In this document: positions 55,618-64,000 of the stretch, piece after piece
Layout of the letters: every line of letters begins with the position of its first letter
Position numbering within the stretch: the first letter of the stretch is position 1
Origin: Microbulbifer sp. HZ11
Lineage (GTDB): Bacteria > Pseudomonadota > Gammaproteobacteria > Pseudomonadales > Cellvibrionaceae
Reading direction: 5' to 3'
Assembly (NCBI RefSeq): GCF_000708675.1
Contig: NZ_JELR01000001.1
Location: 1,736,001-1,800,000 of the forward strand
DNA: 64,000 nucleotides
Program-made: the position numbers and the translations under genes
Notes under the pieces: generated by a model
Database searches by the model: none
Told to the model about the DNA's origin: nothing
The model's input: only the letters and a program-made list of their open reading frames with translations

Positions 55618-56917
55618 CGGTTACCTCATTGATTGCGTGTTGCTCCTCCTGAGGCTCTTCCTGGTTGCTGTCGAAATCAAGAACCACCTGCGGCAGTTTT
55701 TTCAGGTTGCATTGATGTGCACTGATATCGGTGGTGATGTTCTTGTAGCCACCCTGGAGATCCACATTGATGATACCGACACCTTCATTCTGAATGCACA
55801 GTTTCAGGTTTTCCGGAAGTTTGCCATCCACCATTTTTTCCTTGTCGACCGCACCATCCCACAACACATCCGGCAGACTGCCAGTAAGACCGAACTTGGC
55901 AATCTTCAACGCTTTGAGCTCCAGGTCATCCGGAGACTTGCCGCCACCGGAAAAGGTATTGTCATAGATATAAATACCTTCCGGATAGGGGTCGAAATTT
56001 TCCTGCGTGGATTTGTCACTGTAATAGCCTGCGGCAAAATAGCTACTCACGATGACATTAGCGGTGTCATTATCGGAAATTTCGTTATTGAAAATTTCCA
56101 CAAAATCATTGGAATTGATCACTACGCCGGAACCCGCAGGAACCGCAGCAACCGGTGTCCCTTCGTGACCGAAGTTTTCGTAGTTGTTTTTGAAAACTTT
56201 GTTGTTGTAGACCCGGGTACTGTGACCCGGCTGCGGTAGGTTCGGCATATTAAACACTAGAATGCCACCGGTATTGTTCGTGGCGACATTGTCGTAAACA
56301 TCAGCACCAATAGTGTTCTCGATTTCAATACCAGCAACATTATATTCTGCGCGGTTGTTGCGCACGATGACATTGCGCGACTGCCCCACGTAAATACCGG
56401 CATCAGATGCGCCAATGGCGACAGTGCCTTCCACCAGAGTATTTTCCGTCTGGACCGGATAAATTCCGTAAGCGCCGTTTTCGGTCGCCGGGCCATTGGT
56501 CCACTCAACACGGATGTCTCGAATGACAATGTTTTTGCCTTCATTGACCTTGAGGGCATCACCAATGGTGTCTTCGATCGCCAGGTCTTCAATGGTGAAA
56601 TCACTGGCATTCACCAGCAGACCTTCAGCCCCCTGAATCTGATTCTTGAAGGAAAGAATGGTTTTATCCATTCCCGCACCACGGATTGTCACACCATCAA
56701 CGTTAAGTGACAGACTGCGATTGAGCTGGAAACGGCCTTCGGGAATTTCAATGACATCACCCGGCTGCGCCTGGATCAATTGTTTGAGCAATTGCTTCTG
56801 GAATTCCGCAGCATCAGCACTGTCCGCACTGTTTGCGGTAGCAGCTTCTTCTTCCGGAGTACAGGCCGTGACCAGTGCCGCCAGTAAGAGAGCGCCCAAT
56901 TTCGCCGATGTTTTCAT
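55610..56917 (-). CDS. Parallel beta-helix lipoprotein, partner of SO_2930-type cytochrome
   Basis: 435 residues. Lipobox Cys19 (LVTAC), then a right-handed beta-helix visible as repeated NVIVRNNRAEYNVAGIEIEN, ADVYDNVATNNTGGI, VYNNKVFKNN-type strands (about residues 60-330). The family (TIGR03805) is nearly always next to the dihaem gene that follows here. The fold resembles pectate lyases and alginate-related enzymes, but no catalytic residues can be assigned. GGAG precedes the ATG at 56917; upstream starts are unsupported. Confidence 0.87.
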   Translation of the reverse strand: MKTSAKLGALLLAALVTACTPEEEAATANSADSADAAEFQKQLLKQLIQAQPGDVIEIPEGRFQLNRSLSLNVDGVTIRGAGMDKTILSFKNQIQGAEGLLVNASDFTIEDLAIEDTIGDALKVNEGKNIVIRDIRVEWTNGPATENGAYGIYPVQTENTLVEGTVAIGASDAGIYVGQSRNVIVRNNRAEYNVAGIEIENTIGADVYDNVATNNTGGILVFNMPNLPQPGHSTRVYNNKVFKNNYENFGHEGTPVAAVPAGSGVVINSNDFVEIFNNEISDNDTANVIVSSYFAAGYYSDKSTQENFDPYPEGIYIYDNTFSGGGKSPDDLELKALKIAKFGLTGSLPDVLWDGAVDKEKMVDGKLPENLKLCIQNEGVGIINVDLQGGYKNITTDISAHQCNLKKLPQVVLDFDSNQEEPQEEQHAINEVTDA

Positions 56918-57297
56918 TTTTTCTCCAAATTTTTTATTGGTATTTGAGGTGATATCCGTGCGTTCGCAGCGGCCACTAACGTCCGAAAGACCCGAAATGG
57001 TGACCATTTTTAACCAACCATTCTTAAATGGTACGACTGTACCAATTTCAACAGGCAGAAATCGTAACTGCCAGCAGCCCGATAGTATCGCCTCCCCGGG
57101 GGCTCGGCAATTCACCAGAAGGAACTTTGTCTCATTTTAACCAGAGATAACTTGACCGGATGGTCGGAAGGGCTCCCCTAGACAGCCGGCCCGCACACTC
57201 GGGGACCGGCGCATCAGGGAGATTGGAATAGGACAAGAGAAAGGAACAAGTCCCGAGCGGAACCGGCACCCGGGACCTGAATATCAGACCGCCGCGA
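56918..57297. promoter_or_regulatory. Upstream region of the beta-helix/cytochrome operon
   Basis: 380 bases, no gene. It holds a palindrome TGGTACGACTGTACCA (57029-57044), with extra TGGT/ACCA half-sites nearby (about 56998-57030), and short stems near 57180-57290 without a T-run. Confidence 0.5.
57029..57044. promoter_or_regulatory. Candidate operator of the beta-helix/cytochrome operon
   Basis: 6-bp arms TGGTAC and GTACCA around GACT, flanked by A/T-rich halves, 112 bases upstream of the ATG at 56917. The TGGT...ACCA pattern resembles GntR-family operators, including ExuR/UxuR-like ones. The binding protein is not identified. Confidence 0.45.
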
Positions 57298-57900
57298 CTA
57301 GTGCTGGAACACAGGGCCGGCCACAAAACTCCAGAACAACACGGTGCCCACCATCACCACGACCGCCATCACCAGGCACACAGTGACCACCGCACTGGCG
57401 AACAGAAAGCCCCGCTCTTCGGAAACGTTCATCACTATCGGGATTCCCACGTACAGCAGATACACCGCATAGGCGACCGCCACGGTGGCGAGTAGGATGT
57501 CCAGCCATAAGATGGGATAAAGTCCGGCAGCACCAGCGATAAAGATAGGCGTCGCAGTAAACCCCGCAATCACGATGCCTTTCATCGGGTGAGTTTTCGC
57601 ACCGTAGGTTTTCGCCATCCAGTGGATAAAGTAACCCACCGCGACCACTGCGAGAATCATGGTGACGTAGAACACCGCAACCAGAGACAGTGCACTATTG
57701 TTTGTCAGGGTGCGGACCTGATCACCACGACCGATATTCCAGCCAATTTCCGTAGTTCCGAAATACCAGCACAACGCGGGTACCAGCGCCAGAACGATGA
57801 CGTAAGGGACCTGGCGATTTACGCTCTTTTCGGACAACCCGGCAATTTCCTGCCACTGCCTGCGCGGTTGTACCATCAGGCCGTAGAGATGATTCAGCAT
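57298..57900 (-). CDS. Yip1-domain membrane protein
   Basis: 200 residues. A short cytoplasmic N-terminus (LMVQPRRQWQEI) and five membrane helices typical of the Yip1/DUF1282 family. Function in bacteria unknown. AGGAG lies eight bases before the ATG at 57900, which I prefer over an ATG five codons upstream. It stands alone between spacers. Confidence 0.85.
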   Translation of the reverse strand: MLNHLYGLMVQPRRQWQEIAGLSEKSVNRQVPYVIVLALVPALCWYFGTTEIGWNIGRGDQVRTLTNNSALSLVAVFYVTMILAVVAVGYFIHWMAKTYGAKTHPMKGIVIAGFTATPIFIAGAAGLYPILWLDILLATVAVAYAVYLLYVGIPIVMNVSEERGFLFASAVVTVCLVMAVVVMVGTVLFWSFVAGPVFQH

Positions 57901-58396
57901 TCCCGTTCTCCTCACTCGCGAGGAACTACACGGCTTGTAACCGCGGGGAAAACCTTTTTAATGAGTCACAGCGCAATTCGACTCTGCTGTCTCAATTTGA
58001 TCTGGATACTACTTGTCAAAGTGAGGGATACCGCCAAAGGCTTTTCCCAAAAGTTCCAGTTTCTTATTTGTCTCATCAAGCGATCGCCCATTGGCGAAAC
58101 TCTTGATGGATTGCCAGCACCCATACATCAGGGGCACTCTAGGGAGCCTACGAAAGCCCGATGGGTTAGGGGCTTAATCAGAGGCACCCTAGATTTGTAA
58201 CACCTCCGTCATGCAAGTCAACGCAGGGGCAACAAATGGCGCAAATAAAAATGCGGCCGTTTCCCCTGGAAACAACCGCATGTATTAGAGTGCTACGGAA
58301 GCACTCGAAATTAGCTCCGCACGCTTTTTCGGCGCATTTCTTATCTCCCGCCACATGGTCCGCGCCGAAAATGGGGATACAAAGACGTGCAAAGCG
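57901..58396. other. Spacer between ilvE and yip1
   Basis: 496 bases without a gene. It contains the ilvE terminator (58245-58281) and a 10-bp inverted repeat TTTTCGGCGC (58326-58335) / GCGCCGAAAA (58362-58371) close to the ilvE stop. Around 58100-58200 there are short G-rich direct echoes (GGGGCACTCTAGGG / AGGCACCCTAG) that form a weak palindrome. No known RNA class is recognised. Confidence 0.5.
58241..58281 (-). terminator. Intrinsic terminator of ilvE
   Basis: Read on the minus strand: stem ATGCGG/CCGCAT plus GTTTCC/GGAAAC with a 2x2 internal loop and a short apical loop (58251-58281), followed by TTTTTATTT. It is 116 bases past the ilvE stop. Confidence 0.75.
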
Positions 58397-59461
58397 TCAG
58401 ATATCCGCTATTTGCACCGTTTGCATCCAGCCAAACCTGTCTTCCGCACGCCCCTCCTGAATATCCAGTAACGCCGCACGTAATTTTTCGGCGACCGGGC
58501 CAGGGGCCCTGGCGAGACGGTAACGCTGCGTGCTATCACCGAGCTCGCTGATCGGGCTGACAATAGCCGCGGTGCCACAGGCGAATGCTTCGCTGCAGGT
58601 GCCGGAGGCCACGAGCGCCAGTAAATCGTCGATATCAATTTCTCGCTCGTGAACTTCGATATCCAGATCCCGTGCCAGAGTGAGCATGGAATCCCGGGTT
58701 ATCCCCTCAAGAATTGAGCCGTTTAGTGCCGGGGTGTGCAGAGCCCCATCCATGACCGCAAAAAAGTTCATTCCCGACAGTTCATCTACCGTGTGACGGT
58801 TTCCCGGGTTCAACCACAAGGACTGGTCGTAACCACGCTCCTTGAGCTGTGCGATGCTAAGCAGTGATGCGGCGTAGTTACCGCCCACTTTGGCATCACC
58901 AGTCCCGCCCACCGCGGCGCGACTATCTTCCCGCTCAACCCACAGACGCATGTTACCCGCGTGATAGGCCTCCGAAGGGCTCGCGATCACGTAAAACTCG
59001 TAAGCCTTACTCGCGGTTACGGCGAGATCAGGCTGGGTGCCCATGAGGAATGGACGGATATAAAGGGACTCGCCGCTGCTGCCGGGGATCAGGTTCGCAC
59101 AGTGGGCAACCACCGTCTCAACCGCGTCCAGAAACAGGGCTTCCGGCACCGGCGGCATGCACAGGCGGCGGGCGGAGTGGGCCATACGCTGGGCATTGCG
59201 CTCGGGGCGAAACAGGCCGACACGGCTGCCGCAGCGGTAGGCCTTCATGCCTTCAAAACAGGACTGTGCATAGTGCAGCACCTTCGCGGCGGGATCCATC
59301 GCCAGAGGGCCATACGGAATCAGCTCACCATCGCTCCAGCGGCCATCCTGATACCGGGCACGAAACATGACTGGGGCCATAACGGTGCCAAACCCGAGCC
59401 GCTCGGGGAGTTCGAAACCACGCAGGCTGGCGATGGCTTCCGGTTGTATTTTTATCGTCAC
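58397..59461 (-). CDS. ilvE: Branched-chain amino acid aminotransferase (group II)
   Basis: 354 residues. The PLP lysine lies in GDAKVGGNYAASL, and the fold IV signatures YIRPFLMGTQPDLAV and LNGSILEGITRDSMLTLA are present. Length and wording are those of the eukaryote-like, group II BCAT rather than the 309-residue E. coli type. It transfers amino groups between Ile/Leu/Val and 2-oxoglutarate. I prefer the GTG at 59461 (GGGAGAGC upstream), since the ATG at 59530 would add 23 residues unlike the family. Confidence 0.92.
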   Translation of the reverse strand: MTIKIQPEAIASLRGFELPERLGFGTVMAPVMFRARYQDGRWSDGELIPYGPLAMDPAAKVLHYAQSCFEGMKAYRCGSRVGLFRPERNAQRMAHSARRLCMPPVPEALFLDAVETVVAHCANLIPGSSGESLYIRPFLMGTQPDLAVTASKAYEFYVIASPSEAYHAGNMRLWVEREDSRAAVGGTGDAKVGGNYAASLLSIAQLKERGYDQSLWLNPGNRHTVDELSGMNFFAVMDGALHTPALNGSILEGITRDSMLTLARDLDIEVHEREIDIDDLLALVASGTCSEAFACGTAAIVSPISELGDSTQRYRLARAPGPVAEKLRAALLDIQEGRAEDRFGWMQTVQIADI

Positions 59462-59885
59462 AAAGCTCTCCCACTGATTTCTGATGCGGTCAATCCAGCG
59501 AATTATGGCCGGATTACCAAGTTTTTCCAAATACTCAGAATACTATGAAGTAATACTGAGCAAAACACACAATATTAAAGCGCAACAAATAGGACAAACC
59601 TTTTCCGAGCAACGCCAGCACGACACTAAATAGACAAATAGCACAGCGCCGCCCCCTCTTCAGACGCCGGCCGGTGGTCACTCTCGACAAGCTAGCGCCC
59701 CTTGCACACAGGAAGTGTATGCAGCCGACAGAATCCTCCAGCGGGCGACATTTTTGGCACCGGGATAATTGAGAGCTTCCCCCCACCCGGTCACAGACTG
59801 CCAGACTGTTGGGACCGGAGTGCAAACCCCGAACAGTAACAACCCAGCGGGCATAAACATCACGTACCTCGACCGATATTCAGCC
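59462..59885. other. Divergent spacer upstream of ilvE and the envelope operon
   Basis: 424 bases without a convincing gene. A loose palindrome with CTCAG (59534-59538) and CTGAG (59556-59560) and inner ATACT halves lies about 75-100 bases upstream of ilvE and could be an operator. The remainder shows no repeat or RNA feature that I recognise. Confidence 0.45.
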
Positions 59886-60329
59886 ATGAAGCATCAGCCA
59901 TCCTTCCAGCGGGATTCCTCAGAATCCCGGGACGAACGGGGAGCTGGCAGCGCTGAACAGATGTACCCCGGTAGTCAGTGGCGCGCCTGCCTACGCGAGG
60001 AGGCAAGGCGCGAAATTTCGTTGGCTATACTCAAAATACATGGACGGCGAACGCCAATTGCAAGGGAAGCAAGTGCCAATCTGTTGGCCAAAGATTTTCC
60101 GGCGACACCAGAGTCCAGCGTCGATATCGACAGCACACCGGGCAACCGGCAGGAAAGTGAACGAACCACACTTCAGGGAGAGAGATTCCGCGCGGCGTAT
60201 TTTGCGGCAGGCACTTATGTGGCTACCCCGGATATCAACCGCCGCGAGGAAATCGAGCCTGACAAATTTCGCCCCAGGTGGAAATTGGCAGGTCAGGAAC
60301 AACATGAAATGGAAGTGGTTCAATCGTGA
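59886..60329 (+). CDS. Hypothetical protein, coupled to the TPR/TonB-like gene
   Basis: 147 residues, charged (Arg/Glu-rich), no signal peptide or membrane helix, not recognised. The first 30 residues are low-complexity Ser/Glu/Arg; the best-ordered part is around WRACLREEARREISLAILKIHG. The stop overlaps the next start by GTGA, which argues that it is translated. No ribosome-binding site is seen at the ATG, and an internal ATG (59961) is an alternative start. Confidence 0.5.
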   Translation: MKHQPSFQRDSSESRDERGAGSAEQMYPGSQWRACLREEARREISLAILKIHGRRTPIAREASANLLAKDFPATPESSVDIDSTPGNRQESERTTLQGERFRAAYFAAGTYVATPDINRREEIEPDKFRPRWKLAGQEQHEMEVVQS

Positions 60330-61621
60330 CACAGACAGATACCAGCAACGCAATTGCTATCGGCTTGATGTTTACAGCCTCAGCTCTGCTGTGTGGCACT
60401 GTTGCGGCAGAAAATCTTTCTGCCCCCGACAATGCCAAGGCTCCACCCGCGGCATATATAGAAGCCGCATCCAAACCACTGGAGAAACCAAAACGACAGC
60501 TTCGGCCGTCTGTGGCGATCGATGAATATCGCCAGCGTATTGAAGATATGGAAGCCGAATACGGCGCCTACGGTGCGGGTATTGATGAGCAGCTGTTGGG
60601 CCTGGGCCATGCATTGCAGCGCCGGGGCGCACACGAGGAAGCCATCTCTCAATTCCGCCGCGCCATGCTGATCAACCGGGTCAATGAAGGGCTCTATTCT
60701 CTTAATCAGGTACCGATGATCGAGCGGATGATCGAAAGCCAGATCGCGCTGAATGCATGGGAAGACGCCAACGACAACCACGAATATCTGTTCTGGCTGC
60801 ACGCGAAAAACTACGGGGAGAAAGACCCGCGAATGTTGCCGATCATCGACCAGCTAAGCAGTTGGCACCTGCAGGCCTATATTGATGAAAAGGGTGCGAC
60901 ATTATTCGAGCATCTGATCAACGCCACCAATCTTTACGCGTTGGCGGTAGATATTATTTCACAGAATTTTGGCGCCAATGACCTTCGCCTGGTAGAAGCA
61001 CTGCGCGGTCTCAAAGCCACCAACTATTACCTGGCGACCTATTCCGGTGAGCCCCAGGAAGCCATCGTGATAAACACCGGTTTCGGTGGCGGTAGCGTAC
61101 CCAATGAGCGTCGCGCTCAGCTGGACCACTACCGGATGAACAGTTTCAGCTCTGGTAAAACCGCGATCACCAAGATTATGGATGTTTATCAGAAAAATCC
61201 GGCATCACCGCCAGCGGCCTCGGCCAAGGCAAAAGTGGAGCTGGGTGACTGGTACATGCTGTTCAACAAGTGGCATTCCGCGCGCGAAACATATGGCGAA
61301 GCCTACCGTGCCCTTTGGGATAACGGCGCAACCAACCAGGAAATTGATGAAATCTTCGGACACCCTGCGGCACTTCCAAGCCTGCCGCTACTGGACGAGG
61401 ACCGTGAAGCCCTGGCGGATTCCTACGTCACGGTTTCCTACGATGTGACCGCATTTGGCAAGGCGCGCAATATCCGGATTATCAGCGCGCAGCCAGAGGG
61501 GAAAGTAAGTATCCGGTCGCGGGTACGCAACGTCCTTAAACGTGCGAAATTCCGCCCCCGCTTCGAGAACGGCGAACCGGTGGAAACAACCGGTATCGTG
61601 CAACGATTTGTATTCGACTAA
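60326..61621 (+). CDS. Exported TPR protein with TonB-like C-terminal domain
   Basis: 431 residues with a signal peptide (about residues 9-28). Helical TPR-type repeats fill the middle (LGHALQRRGAHEEAISQFRRAMLIN; WEDANDNHEYLFWLHAKNYG). The C-terminal about 75 residues (YVTVSYDVTAFGKARNIRII..RSRVRNVLKRAKFRPRFENGEPVETTGIVQRFVFD-type pattern) are a TonB C-terminal fold. There is no proline-rich energising segment, so TonB action itself is doubtful; an envelope assembly role fits the neighbours. The start is GTG, overlapping the preceding stop. Confidence 0.82.
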   Translation: MTQTDTSNAIAIGLMFTASALLCGTVAAENLSAPDNAKAPPAAYIEAASKPLEKPKRQLRPSVAIDEYRQRIEDMEAEYGAYGAGIDEQLLGLGHALQRRGAHEEAISQFRRAMLINRVNEGLYSLNQVPMIERMIESQIALNAWEDANDNHEYLFWLHAKNYGEKDPRMLPIIDQLSSWHLQAYIDEKGATLFEHLINATNLYALAVDIISQNFGANDLRLVEALRGLKATNYYLATYSGEPQEAIVINTGFGGGSVPNERRAQLDHYRMNSFSSGKTAITKIMDVYQKNPASPPAASAKAKVELGDWYMLFNKWHSARETYGEAYRALWDNGATNQEIDEIFGHPAALPSLPLLDEDREALADSYVTVSYDVTAFGKARNIRIISAQPEGKVSIRSRVRNVLKRAKFRPRFENGEPVETTGIVQRFVFD

Positions 61622-61763
61622 AGCATCTATGATTAAGACAGTGTTCGACTGATGTATCGAGGTAAGTTGGCCTGACAAACGCGGTAAGTGGAAAACTGGC
61701 AGCGAATAACGCCTGACTCCCAAACCTAGTGAAAGGAAAACTGTCGAACTGACATGGAACAAG

Positions 61764-61791
61764 CGGGCCGCAACGATTTCGTTGCGGCCCG
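61764..61791 (+). other. Strong intercistronic hairpin
   Basis: A 12-bp perfect stem CGGGCCGCAACG / CGTTGCGGCCCG (61764-61775 and 61780-61791) with an ATTT loop, 23 bases before the ATG of the polyserine lipoprotein gene. No T-run follows. It could stabilise mRNA or modulate translation of the next gene. Confidence 0.7.
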
Positions 61792-61813
61792 TGAACGCAT
61801 CAGGAGATAACAC

Positions 61814-63157
61814 ATGACACTACGGAAGTTTGCGCGCCGTTTTAATCCGGCAACCGAAGAAGTACACCACGTAAACTGGAAGGCACTCGCGTCCGTGGTT
61901 GTACTTGCAGCTGTGATCAGCGGCTGTAAAAACCAGCAGACTCAGCAACAGCCACCTGCGCAGCCGCAGCAGTCACAGTCGAGCTCATCCAGTTCTTCGC
62001 AGTCGCAGTCTCAGTCATCCAGTTCGTCGAGCAGCCAGTCCTCGCAATCGAGCCCGTCCACGGCGAGCAGTATGCCTTCACCGAGTTCGCCCAGTAGTAG
62101 CCGCAGCAGTCCGAGCGTCTCCACATCGAGCAGTCAGGCGCAGCCGAATACATCCCTCCCCAGTATCGAATCGGGTGAGCGCTCCAGTAAGCAGGCATCA
62201 ACCGCGTCAGATCAGGGCCAGGAATCCCAGCGTCGCTCTCGTTCGAGTAGCAGCGATGCCGACCCCACAGCGAGCAGCAATCCATCGACGCCAGTTTACA
62301 GTGACTCCGATCGCCGGCCAGATGAGTCACGCATGCCACCGGACCCGTCCTCCAACAGTGAAGGCGAGCCACCGGATGAGATCGATTTTTCCGAAGAGCA
62401 GAACACTGCTAGCAGCGTCTCCAGCAGTTCATCTTCGAGCGCCTCATCCAGTGCGTCATCGTCCAGCGCAAGCGCTTCTAGCAGTGCCTCTAGCAGTGCC
62501 GCGAGCGCCAGTGCATCCGGTTCGCCGAGCAGCGCCTCGAGTGCTGCCCCGGCCTCCGCACAAAGTGCAAGCCAGAGTGGTGGACAGAGCGGCGGACAGA
62601 GCGGCGGCCAGCCGTCATCTACCACCGCCAGCGCAGGCGGCCCCGCAGGTGGCAGCAGCGCGCCGAATGAAGCACCGATGAGCAGCGCCGAACGCGTGGC
62701 GGAACTGGAAGGTCAGTTTGAGTCCACCATGGCGAGCTACGACGGCATGATCCTGCGCGAGCGTGATTATGTACGCAACCGACCGGCATCCGCCGAAGAA
62801 CAGGAAGCCATCGAAGATGAGGTTCCCGCGGGTGAATCTCTCGAGGACCTGATTCAATCCGCAGAAGCCGAACTGCCCGCCCCACCTCCGCCAGGTGGCC
62901 AGGGTGAAGGTGGCGCGGGCCCTGAGCAGAGTAACTCCAGCGGGCAAGCCACGGGTCCCGGCTTGCCCACCAAGGGGCGGCAGGGCGAGTTTGATCATCG
63001 CGGCAGCGCCACGGTGGTACCGGCCGATGTACCCACCGGCGACGATGATGATGTGGTAGCCCGGCAGATTCGTGAAGCGGCCACGCGCGAGTCAGACCCG
63101 GAATTGCGCGAACGACTCTGGGAAGAATACAGAAAATATAAAAAATCACAGAAATAG
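61814..63157 (+). CDS. Polyserine-rich lipoprotein
   Basis: 447 residues. Lipobox Cys38 (VISGC) after an unusually long N-terminal region (MTLRKFARRFNPATEEVHHV), then low-complexity Ser/Gln tracts (about 50-135) and Ser/Ala/Gly tracts (about 200-285) with GQSGG repeated three times. An ordered, acidic C-terminal domain follows (SSAERVAELEGQFESTMASYDGMI to the end). Polyserine linkers are frequent in Saccharophagus/Microbulbifer-type bacteria. GGAG lies before the ATG. Function unknown; the conserved part is the C-terminus. Confidence 0.8.
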   Translation: MTLRKFARRFNPATEEVHHVNWKALASVVVLAAVISGCKNQQTQQQPPAQPQQSQSSSSSSSQSQSQSSSSSSSQSSQSSPSTASSMPSPSSPSSSRSSPSVSTSSSQAQPNTSLPSIESGERSSKQASTASDQGQESQRRSRSSSSDADPTASSNPSTPVYSDSDRRPDESRMPPDPSSNSEGEPPDEIDFSEEQNTASSVSSSSSSSASSSASSSSASASSSASSSAASASASGSPSSASSAAPASAQSASQSGGQSGGQSGGQPSSTTASAGGPAGGSSAPNEAPMSSAERVAELEGQFESTMASYDGMILRERDYVRNRPASAEEQEAIEDEVPAGESLEDLIQSAEAELPAPPPPGGQGEGGAGPEQSNSSGQATGPGLPTKGRQGEFDHRGSATVVPADVPTGDDDDVVARQIREAATRESDPELRERLWEEYRKYKKSQK

Positions 63158-63207
63158 CGATGAATAGTCATCAGGGAATATACGAACACTAGGGAGAGAG
63201 TACTGAC

Positions 63208-64000
63208 ATGTTTTTCTCGCATGCACGCAGCGCCCTGGCCAGCCTTGCATCAGGTTTCCTGATCATTGCCGGCTGCACCACCACAGAAGTGCGCACCACG
63301 GCCTATACACCGCTTACGGTGGAAGACAAAACCATTGCGGAAAACCGCCTGCTGGATGTCGGTATTGTCCAGTTCAATGCAGGCCTTGATCAGGGCGAAG
63401 AACTGGACGAAGACGAGCTGGTATTTCCGGAGTTGCGCCGCGCAGAATCCCGCTATATCGCGGTAACCCTGGCCGACGCTTTGCAATCCAGTCAGGGATG
63501 GGGTGCCGTGCGGGTGATTCCCAGTGAGCGCACCAATATCGATGTGACGGTAACCGGGACCATTGTCCAGTCCGATGGTGAAACGCTCACGGTGTCCGTC
63601 ACTGTGCGCGACTCCCGTGGGCAACTTTGGTTTACCAAAGAGTACACCGAGCAGGCCTCACACTATGCCTATGATCGTAAACATCCAACAGAAGGCGACG
63701 CATTTCAGGGTATCTACAACCGAGTATCCAATGACATGCTGATGTACCGTCAGCGCCTCTCGGACCAGTACATTGCCGAACTGCGGACCATTTCAGAAAT
63801 CAAGTTTGCGCGGAGCTTTTCACCCAGTGCCTTTGATCGCTACCTGGTCCAGGATGAAGAAGGACTCTACCAACTGACCTCCCTGCCCGCAGACAACGAC
63901 CCGATGCTTATGCGTGTGCGCCAGATCCGCGAGCGGGACTATCTTTTTGTGGACACCCTTCAGGGCTACTACGACACCTTCGTAAAAACCATGGAAACCC
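63208..64000 (+). CDS. Envelope lipoprotein (3' end outside window)
   Basis: About 264 residues visible with no stop codon before the right edge. GGGAGAGAG lies upstream of the ATG at 63208. Lipobox Cys23 (IIAGC), then an ordered domain with DVGIVQFNAGL, IDVTVTGTIVQSDGETLTVSVTVRDS and KEYTEQASHYAY. The pattern resembles lipoproteins encoded in envelope operons next to TPR/TonB-like genes; no named family is assigned. It is third in the operon starting at 60326 (or 59886). Confidence 0.8.
   Translation, partial: MFFSHARSALASLASGFLIIAGCTTTEVRTTAYTPLTVEDKTIAENRLLDVGIVQFNAGLDQGEELDEDELVFPELRRAESRYIAVTLADALQSSQGWGAVRVIPSERTNIDVTVTGTIVQSDGETLTVSVTVRDSRGQLWFTKEYTEQASHYAYDRKHPTEGDAFQGIYNRVSNDMLMYRQRLSDQYIAELRTISEIKFARSFSPSAFDRYLVQDEEGLYQLTSLPADNDPMLMRVRQIRERDYLFVDTLQGYYDTFVKTMET

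Noticed and set aside
58326-58371. Terminator directly after ilvE
   Set aside because: The 10-bp arms are perfect but 26 bases apart and not followed by T on the minus strand; the hairpin at 58251-58281 with a T-run is the better terminator.
1-64000. CRISPR arrays, tRNA/rRNA genes, insertion sequences, prophage or integron
   Set aside because: No regularly spaced direct repeats, no tRNA-like cloverleaf with CCA context that I could see, and no transposase, integrase or phage structural gene in any frame.

Overview
The window reads as a chromosomal segment of a marine gammaproteobacterium, most likely a Cellvibrionales/Alteromonadales-type organism and plausibly Microbulbifer. This is inferred from gene order (yebC-ruvC-ruvA-ruvB-ybgC-tolQ), an rsx/rnf operon, serine-rich lipoproteins and moderately high GC; no rRNA or other phylogenetic marker is present to settle it. 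Nearly all genes are intact and close-packed. I saw no prophage, integron, transposase, CRISPR array, tRNA or rRNA.

Layout. 1-6.8 kb (minus strand): tolQ (cut by the window edge), ybgC, ruvB, ruvA, ruvC, yebC, aspS and an FmdB-type zinc ribbon. 7.1-11.1 kb (plus): an HU protein with a histone-H1-like Lys/Ala tail, proS, a lytic transglycosylase and a membrane-anchored AraC regulator. 11.4-18.1 kb: a c5-type cytochrome, a PpiC-type isomerase with a HupE/UreJ-like membrane protein, an Lrp regulator, an aminotransferase and a GDSL autotransporter esterase. 18.1-21.3 kb: a light-repair operon (DUF523/DUF1722, photolyase, DUF2878). 21.5-31.5 kb: ydiJ, a TPR protein, a 3D-domain protein, small unknowns, trhO, two SpoIIAA-like paralogues and mrp. 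31.7-36.2 kb: metG, a hydroxyacid dehydrogenase and a yqjD-yqjE-yqjK-like trio.

36.2-41.2 kb is the most informative region: a nitrate-sensing NIT-ANTAR regulator (NasR-like) faces a formate/nitrite-family channel, a fused PP2C phosphatase/protein kinase and cyanase. The spacer carries a candidate NtrC site, a good sigma-54 promoter and an intrinsic terminator in the mRNA leader. Together these suggest nitrogen-controlled, antitermination-gated cyanate or nitrite use.

41.3-64 kb: a sirtuin, a YghU-type GST homologue, a transglutaminase-like protein, a GNAT, rsxABCDGE, a TetR gene thrown out of frame by three copies of a 7-bp repeat, a MltF-like protein with two solute-binding domains, an SO_2930-type cytochrome/beta-helix lipoprotein pair, a Yip1 protein, ilvE, and an envelope operon (TPR/TonB-like protein, polyserine lipoprotein, lipoprotein cut by the right edge).

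Two intergenic palindromic elements (2871-2974 and 42283-42376) share a conserved core while their stems differ in a compensatory way, so they look like members of one structured repeat family.
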